A stretch of DNA of 64,000 nucleotides from Lachnospira sp. UBA4346. GTDB taxonomy: Bacteria; Bacillota; Clostridia; Lachnospirales; Lachnospiraceae. The position numbers and the translations under genes are program-made. Shown here piece by piece: positions 58,830-64,000 of this stretch (positions within the stretch are counted from its first letter, which is position 1; every line of letters begins with the position of its first letter). The stretch is taken from assembly GCA_002394205.1 (NCBI GenBank), contig DGTC01000065.1, positions 1 through 64,000 of the forward strand. The letters run 5' to 3'. The notes beneath the pieces were generated by a model. The model was not told the origin of the DNA, searched no databases, and worked only from the letters and a program-made list of their open reading frames with translations.

Positions 58830-60850
58830 GAAAATGGCTATGTAAGGCAGTCAGTGTGACGATGCTGTTAGGCTGTATTTTTCCACAAACGGTATATGCT
58901 GCGGATGAGCAGTCACAGCAGCACAAGAAATTAGAAACGTATATACAGTCTGATTCTGTAAGTGCATTGCAGTCGGATGATTTGTATGAATATGTCCGAT
59001 TTGTAGATAACACATATAATGATAAGCAATTTACAGATATCTTAAATATTGTAGAAATCTATACAAATACAAGTGCAAAATCAAATAAGCAAAACGACAA
59101 AAAAATACTATTAGATTTGTTTATGCTTCATGATTGCAGCCAAAGTATGAAAAATGTTGAGCAAAAAAATGCATACGTTCAAAAAGTATATCATGACAAT
59201 GGAAAAGATGTTTCTAAAACAGCAGTTCAGATTGCAGCAGAGACAACACAGATAAATGATTCGATGCATGCGTTAGAATCCAATATTACAGATGCAATGA
59301 ATGGATTGGCGAACAGCTCAGAATCAACGGATGCCTGTTTAGAAGCAATTGCTGATTTACAGGTTGTTCTTGAGAATTATGCGTATATTTCACAACTTTG
59401 TGCGAATATAAAAGAACAATCAGAAGAACCAATGAAGAGTGCTGCCAATGAATTAAAAGAAGCACAGAAATTTATGATGCAAAGCAGATTGAACACATAT
59501 GCTGTGGGTTCTGCTTCGGATTGGAAGACATGGGGAAATTATTTTTATGCAGAGAATCTGTTACAGAATTGTAAAAATACAGAAGAATATAATAAAAATG
59601 AAAATATCAAATGGTATATTGATTATGCACAGCAAGTAGCAGCAAAGATACAGAGTCAGTCAGATGCGGCTAAAATCACACAGGTTCTGGTCAGTGATTT
59701 GTCTGAAGATGGGAAGACGCTGCTAAACCGAATTGCAGATGTTGTAACAGTTAAGGCTATCGGAAATACACTGAGTGGTATTTTAAAAGATATGTCGGAT
59801 AAAGAGTTGTCACAGGTTCGTGATGAAAAGAAGGAAAATGAATTTACACAGAGATATATTACAATGTCTGAATTGCTGGCGGATTGCAGAATCTTAGGGG
59901 AATACAGCTGGTGTACCATTGGAAATGCTGACAAAGCCCTTTCAGCAGCAGTCACACAAAGAAAAGGAAAAAAGCCGGATGAAATCGTTGAAAATGTATC
60001 AAAAAATGTTGCAGAAATACAGAAAGAATTGGATAAGTTACAGCCAGAAATGATAACACCATTATCGGAAGAAGAATTGTTAGCAATTATGGAATCTGCT
60101 GCAGGAACGAAGATGTCGGAACATGTGTATGTCGATATGAATCATGATGGTGCAAGTGAACTTATCGGGGTATATAGCAATCGTTCTCACAAATATGTTT
60201 CGTGGTTCTGCAGTAGCGATGGTAAGACATGTCATGAAATTACGACTGCGGACAGATCAACCGATTATGGTAAAATTCAGACATTACAGGTAAATAATGA
60301 AACACATGTTGCGATTAATTATGCACAGATGATGGGAACAGATAAATTCTGTACAATTTTGCGATTAGAAAAGAATGATATAAAAATATTAGTTTCTAAT
60401 ATGACAGGACTTGTGGGAATGAATAAACAAGGGGATATTTGTCTGAATGTTGAAGCATATGACGGCAGTTATGATAAGTCAATCAAAGGAATGATAGGAC
60501 ATTCGTTTAAGAATACATATCTGTACTTTGACGGCCAAAATTATAAGGAATATACAGCGACACAAATATCTGAAAGTGAGTTCTTATCATATGAGAATGG
60601 TAAAGATGTAAAAGATAAGATTGAGCAGGATATAAGAAAGAGTTATAAACAAACGCAGTCTATAGAATTTAAATATTACAAACGAAAGAATGGAATTATA
60701 GACGTACAGTGCATTGCAACAAATACGCAGAGTATTGAGTATGGATATTATACGATTCGTTATTCAGATAACAAATTGGATACAGAGATAGGTCAGTATA
60801 ATATGGGACAAATGTCAGAGAAATTTTCAAAGTTAGAAGCTGTAGATTAA
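58826..60850 (+). CDS. Large secreted protein, function unknown
   Basis: A 674-residue protein with a clear signal peptide (about 1-26, cleavage near VYA-AD). The mature part is helical and Gln/Asn/Lys-rich (about 30-400), then contains a possible calcium-binding or FG-GAP-like strand (HVYVDMNHDGASELIGVYSN) and a beta-rich C-terminus. No anchoring motif is seen. It starts within the end of the preceding membrane-protein gene, so the two form an operon. A strong terminator follows. Confidence 0.8.
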   Translation: MRKWLCKAVSVTMLLGCIFPQTVYAADEQSQQHKKLETYIQSDSVSALQSDDLYEYVRFVDNTYNDKQFTDILNIVEIYTNTSAKSNKQNDKKILLDLFMLHDCSQSMKNVEQKNAYVQKVYHDNGKDVSKTAVQIAAETTQINDSMHALESNITDAMNGLANSSESTDACLEAIADLQVVLENYAYISQLCANIKEQSEEPMKSAANELKEAQKFMMQSRLNTYAVGSASDWKTWGNYFYAENLLQNCKNTEEYNKNENIKWYIDYAQQVAAKIQSQSDAAKITQVLVSDLSEDGKTLLNRIADVVTVKAIGNTLSGILKDMSDKELSQVRDEKKENEFTQRYITMSELLADCRILGEYSWCTIGNADKALSAAVTQRKGKKPDEIVENVSKNVAEIQKELDKLQPEMITPLSEEELLAIMESAAGTKMSEHVYVDMNHDGASELIGVYSNRSHKYVSWFCSSDGKTCHEITTADRSTDYGKIQTLQVNNETHVAINYAQMMGTDKFCTILRLEKNDIKILVSNMTGLVGMNKQGDICLNVEAYDGSYDKSIKGMIGHSFKNTYLYFDGQNYKEYTATQISESEFLSYENGKDVKDKIEQDIRKSYKQTQSIEFKYYKRKNGIIDVQCIATNTQSIEYGYYTIRYSDNKLDTEIGQYNMGQMSEKFSKLEAVD

Positions 60851-60873
60851 GTTTAAATTATGAAAAATAATAG

Positions 60874-60918
60874 GCCCTGAAATTGAGAACGAAGATTCTT
60901 AGTTTCAGGGCTTATTTG
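60874..60918 (+). terminator. Intrinsic terminator
   Basis: GCCCTGAAA pairs with TTTCAGGGC across a 20-base loop and TTATTT follows. It ends the secreted-protein operon. Confidence 0.75.
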
Positions 60919-61065
60919 CATATTGTTTTGCTATGAATTACATAACAAAGGAAATGTGTATAGAGTATAAACAGTATATAAAAAGATAATTAAAATAAGA
61001 GTACGTTCATTGTTAAGAATTAGTGAGTATGATACGATGAAGAAAAATGCAAAGGAGAAAAGATT

Positions 61066-62649
61066 TTGAAGAAAACACAGAAAATTTCAGAACTTATCAA
61101 ACAGTTGCTCAATCGTATTATTTGGTTCGTTGTTGCAGTTGTTCTGATTGTTGCAGCTTGCCTGTTTTTATTTACAAAATGTGCAGAAGTCGTAAATCAG
61201 GCCGGTATTGTGCGTGGTGGCAGTCAGCGTGCAATTAAATTAGAATTAGGCGGTCAGTCACCGGATAAAGTTGTTACATCAGTGGAAAATATTTTGGATG
61301 GGTTGGAAAATGGAAGCACAGAGTTGGGATTGATTAAGTTACCATTTCCAAAGTATCAGAAGAGTGTGTCAGAGGTTCAGGATTATTGGAGTAAATCTGT
61401 GAAGCCTGCAATGACACAGTATCGTACATCAAAGGATGCGACACAGCTATTAGAGGTTAGTGAGCAGTATTTCTCGCTTACAAATACCATGGTTGACCGG
61501 GCACAGCACATTGTAGATGTGATGGCCTTGATTTTATATGTAGTATTGGCTGTATTTGTTGTAGTAGTTCTCTTATATGTGAAAAAAGTAACAAATGTAT
61601 TTTCACAGAGAGTTTCAGAGCCGTTGAAGGATCTTGAGGTGCGTTTTGACAGAATGGCACAGGGAAATTTGTCTGAGGATATTTCTTATGACCGTGAAGA
61701 TGAAATTGGTGCAATTTATCAGCATATGAATGATGTTCGGATGTCTTTAAAGTCATATGTCAGTGATATTGATGAAAATCTTAGCAATATGGCAAAGGGA
61801 GATTTGGTGGCACAGACAAATACGGAATATATTGGTGAATACATTCCGATTCAGGAAAATATCAATCATATTCGTGGCGCATTTCATGATGAAATCGAAA
61901 GCATCGGTCAGATGGCACAGCAGGTAGCAGTCAGTGCGAATGAAGTATCGAAAGTATCGCAGAGTCTTGCAGAAGGTGCAGAGGCGCAGACCGGCTATAT
62001 CCAACAGTTACAGGAACAGATTGAACTTACGATTTCACAGAATGAAGAAAGTGATAATCGAATGAGTCAGGTCGTTGAGGCAAGTGCTGGAGCGATGAAG
62101 CGTGTACAAGAGAGTCGTACCCAGATGGAAAATGTTGTTGCGGCAATGGATACCATTAGTACAACTTCCGAACAGATTAAATCAATTCTGGCAGCATTGC
62201 AGGGAATTACAAATCAGACAAGTCTGTTATCATTGAATGCATCTATCGAGGCTGCCAGGGCAGGAGAATTAGGAAAAGGATTTGCAGTAGTAGCAGAAGA
62301 AGTGCGTGAACTTGCAGACCAGTCTGCGGAATCAACAAAGAATATTCAGGATTTGATTGCTAATTCATTGTCTGCGATTGACAATGGTAAGGAAGTCGTT
62401 CGCATTGCAGCGGAATCCTTATCAGGAATTACAGAAAGTACACAGCAGATGAATGAAATCATTGGAGAAGTACAGCAGTTAAGTATTGCCAGACAGGAAC
62501 AATTAGGTCAGGTACAGACATATTCAAAGCAGGTTTTAGACGTTGTTACAGATAATTCAGCAGTATCTGAAGAATGTGCGGCTTCTAGTGAAGAATTATT
62601 GGAATACTCATCTTCTTTAGAAGAACGCGTTGATAAATTTACAATTTAA
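61066..62649 (+). CDS. Methyl-accepting chemotaxis protein
   Basis: A 527-residue transducer. TM1 (about 19-37) and TM2 (about 147-169) enclose an extracellular sensor of only about 110 residues. HAMP follows (RVSEPLKDLEVRFDRMAQGN), then a second HAMP-like unit and the signalling domain with the conserved hairpin tip QTSLLSLNASIEAARAGELG, KGFAVVAEEVRELADQSAES. TTG start at 61066 with AAAGGAGAAA upstream; an overlapping frame at 61047 is a shadow. It would couple to CheA/CheW; the ligand is unknown. Confidence 0.95.
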   Translation: MKKTQKISELIKQLLNRIIWFVVAVVLIVAACLFLFTKCAEVVNQAGIVRGGSQRAIKLELGGQSPDKVVTSVENILDGLENGSTELGLIKLPFPKYQKSVSEVQDYWSKSVKPAMTQYRTSKDATQLLEVSEQYFSLTNTMVDRAQHIVDVMALILYVVLAVFVVVVLLYVKKVTNVFSQRVSEPLKDLEVRFDRMAQGNLSEDISYDREDEIGAIYQHMNDVRMSLKSYVSDIDENLSNMAKGDLVAQTNTEYIGEYIPIQENINHIRGAFHDEIESIGQMAQQVAVSANEVSKVSQSLAEGAEAQTGYIQQLQEQIELTISQNEESDNRMSQVVEASAGAMKRVQESRTQMENVVAAMDTISTTSEQIKSILAALQGITNQTSLLSLNASIEAARAGELGKGFAVVAEEVRELADQSAESTKNIQDLIANSLSAIDNGKEVVRIAAESLSGITESTQQMNEIIGEVQQLSIARQEQLGQVQTYSKQVLDVVTDNSAVSEECAASSEELLEYSSSLEERVDKFTI

Positions 62650-62664
62650 GTAATATTTAAGAAG

Positions 62665-62702
62665 GGTAAATGTAGGTGGAATCGCTTGCATTTACCTTTT
62701 TT
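62665..62702 (+). terminator. Intrinsic terminator
   Basis: GGTAAATG pairs with CATTTACC around a 16-base loop and six T follow. It ends the chemotaxis gene. Confidence 0.85.
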
Positions 62703-62898
62703 GTTGGTGCATCCTGATCTTCAAATGTTTTGGAGTTTCCCCAATAACAGTACAAAGGGAGGGAATAGCAGATATTTTGAGAAAAGGTGGATTTATTAAA
62801 TTTATATGATATGTAGCAAGGCCGCTTGCTTCTTTTATGAAAATATCGTAAAATAAAATTGTATACAATATAAATGAGAATTCAAAAGGACAAAGAAA

Positions 62899-63834
62899 AT
62901 GGTGAATGTAGAAAATTTAACATTTGAATTGCCAAATGCAGAAAATGCATTGCGTCTGGCAAAATATTTTTATATGAGAGATAATAAGACTTGTGACAGT
63001 GGAATGTTAGATACGTATTTGTGGAAAGACTACTATAAAGTGCGTGGCTGTACGGTCGATGATAAAGCATTATTGCTTGTGATGGAGGATGAAGAAGGAT
63101 ATTTTACATCGCTTCCATGGTGTGCTAAGGAAGATTTATCTTATTATTTTGGTGTGTTAAAGGAATATTTTAATCAGGTATTAAAGCAACCGCTGAAAAT
63201 CTATTTTGCGGATGAAGAAGGTGTTCAGGCTTTGGATTTATTAAATAATCCGGAATATCTTGTTGAAGAAGAGGAAGATGCCAGGGATTATCTCTATGAT
63301 GGAGAAGAACTGCGTACATTACAGGGAAAAGCAATGCAGAAAAAGCGCAACCGTGCGAACAAGTTTCGCAGGGAGTATGAAGGCCGTTATGAATATGTGA
63401 CGCTTGGTTGTGAGGATAAGGCTGCACTGCATAATTTCTTAGATACGTGGTTTGCAGAACGGGAAGATCAGGAACATGATTCGGCGTATTCATTGCGTGC
63501 AGAAAAAGAGGGGATTAAATATATAGCCAATCATTGCACGGAGTTGCCATATCGTGCCGGATGTATCTATATTGACGGGCAACCGAAGGCGTTTTCAGTT
63601 GGTTCATATAATCCGAGAGAAAATATGGCAGTCATTAGTATTGAAAAAGCAGATTCAGAATATGAAGGATTGTATCAGGTTATCAATCAGGAGTTTTTGC
63701 AGCATGAATTTCCAAATGTAGCAATCGTAAATCGGGAAGATGATTTAGGACTTCCGGGACTTCGAAAAGCAAAGGAGAGCTATTATCCGATTGGATATGC
63801 CAGAAAATATAGTATATTACAAAAAAAAATTTAG
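62899..63834 (+). CDS. DUF2156 family protein (GNAT-like fold)
   Basis: A 311-residue protein of the DUF2156 group, related to the aminoacyl-transfer domain of phosphatidylglycerol lysyltransferases: YFYMRDNKTCDSGMLDTYLW, KAMQKKRNRANKFRREYEGR, then CIYIDGQPKAFSVGSYNPRE and VNREDDLGLPGLRKAKESYY. These have a tandem GNAT-like fold and may transfer an aminoacyl or acyl group; there is no membrane domain, so lipid modification is not certain. It stands alone. A hairpin without a T tract (TTCATCA/TGATGAA, about 63845-63866) follows. Confidence 0.88.
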   Translation: MVNVENLTFELPNAENALRLAKYFYMRDNKTCDSGMLDTYLWKDYYKVRGCTVDDKALLLVMEDEEGYFTSLPWCAKEDLSYYFGVLKEYFNQVLKQPLKIYFADEEGVQALDLLNNPEYLVEEEEDARDYLYDGEELRTLQGKAMQKKRNRANKFRREYEGRYEYVTLGCEDKAALHNFLDTWFAEREDQEHDSAYSLRAEKEGIKYIANHCTELPYRAGCIYIDGQPKAFSVGSYNPRENMAVISIEKADSEYEGLYQVINQEFLQHEFPNVAIVNREDDLGLPGLRKAKESYYPIGYARKYSILQKKI

Positions 63835-63962
63835 GATATATATGTTCATCATCATGTTTTGATGAACAATGAAATTAAAATAAATAAGATACAGCGAAAA
63901 AATTATTTAATTGTTAAATATCAGACAATTCCAATGAATGATTCTTTGAGAAAGGTGTGAAA

Positions 63963-64000
63963 ATGAATCAGAAAAATGAAATAAAAATTCTAAAGACAAT
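63963..64000 (+). CDS. 5' end of a further gene (partial)
   Basis: ATG 63963 follows GAGAAAGGTGTGAAA, and the frame (MNQKNEIKILKT) stays open to the window edge. Too short to identify. Confidence 0.5.
   Translation, partial: MNQKNEIKILKT

Overview
The window is AT-rich, low-GC Gram-positive DNA. AGGAGG-type ribosome binding sites, occasional TTG and GTG starts, compact intrinsic terminators and the gene families present suggest a gut Lachnospiraceae-type Firmicute (Roseburia/Eubacterium/Blautia relatives). That is inference from gene content, not from a marker gene. Most of the window is accessory DNA: several mobile elements and their decaying remains sit side by side, and the last 7 kb look more like ordinary chromosome.

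Region by region: (1) 1-10.5 kb is a block typical of large conjugative elements or prophages. It holds lipoproteins, many tiny genes each ending in a hairpin, and a DNA-recombination module (DUF932 protein, YqaJ-type exonuclease, SSB, Rad52-like annealing protein), followed by an ADP-ribosylglycohydrolase. (2) 10.5-16.8 kb has two leftward XRE regulators, then a rightward five-gene operon: WYL-domain regulator, DUF1232 protein, a 422-residue protein with a possible restriction-nuclease-like core and a glycine-rich hydrophobic tail, a Sel1-like repeat protein, and a Ycf46-like AAA+ ATPase. Its leader combines a consensus promoter carrying an inverted repeat in the spacer, an intrinsic terminator, and a second palindrome. 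This is my main candidate for an undescribed, defence-like system. (3) 16.9-21.2 kb has a serine recombinase, two small DNA-binding or antitoxin-like genes, a large secreted repeat protein and an excisionase-like gene; three near-identical terminators recur here. (4) 21.4-27.3 kb is an integrative mobilizable element: MobC-like protein, short relaxase, replication-type ATPase, Xis, tyrosine integrase and an accessory protein.

(5) 28.44-47.63 kb is bounded by an 18-bp direct repeat and is best read as a second, related mobilizable element. It carries an XRE/tail-anchored protein pair, a deletion-fused Xis/Rep remnant, a second tyrosine integrase, mobilization genes with an oriT-like region, and defence-type cargo. 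The cargo is a type I restriction system with a frameshifted hsdM, a DUF2971 protein, an AlbA_2/RecG-like protein and an ABC-type ATPase with a CxxC motif. (6) 47.6-48.0 kb has no convincing gene but is almost tiled with inverted repeats (at least nine), which suggests a structured RNA or a recombination substrate.

(7) 48.4-57 kb is a mixed, eroding zone. It includes a fusion of an HsdR_N-like domain to a degenerate tyrosine-recombinase fold, a GNAT enzyme, a pseudo-methylase fused to a specificity-like domain, a double zinc ribbon, and several gene fragments with clear frameshifts or internal stops. (8) 56.8-64 kb has a metallophosphatase, a YbjQ-family protein, a membrane/secreted protein pair, a methyl-accepting chemotaxis protein, a DUF2156 protein and the start of one more gene. 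I saw no rRNA, tRNA, CRISPR array or complete insertion sequence.
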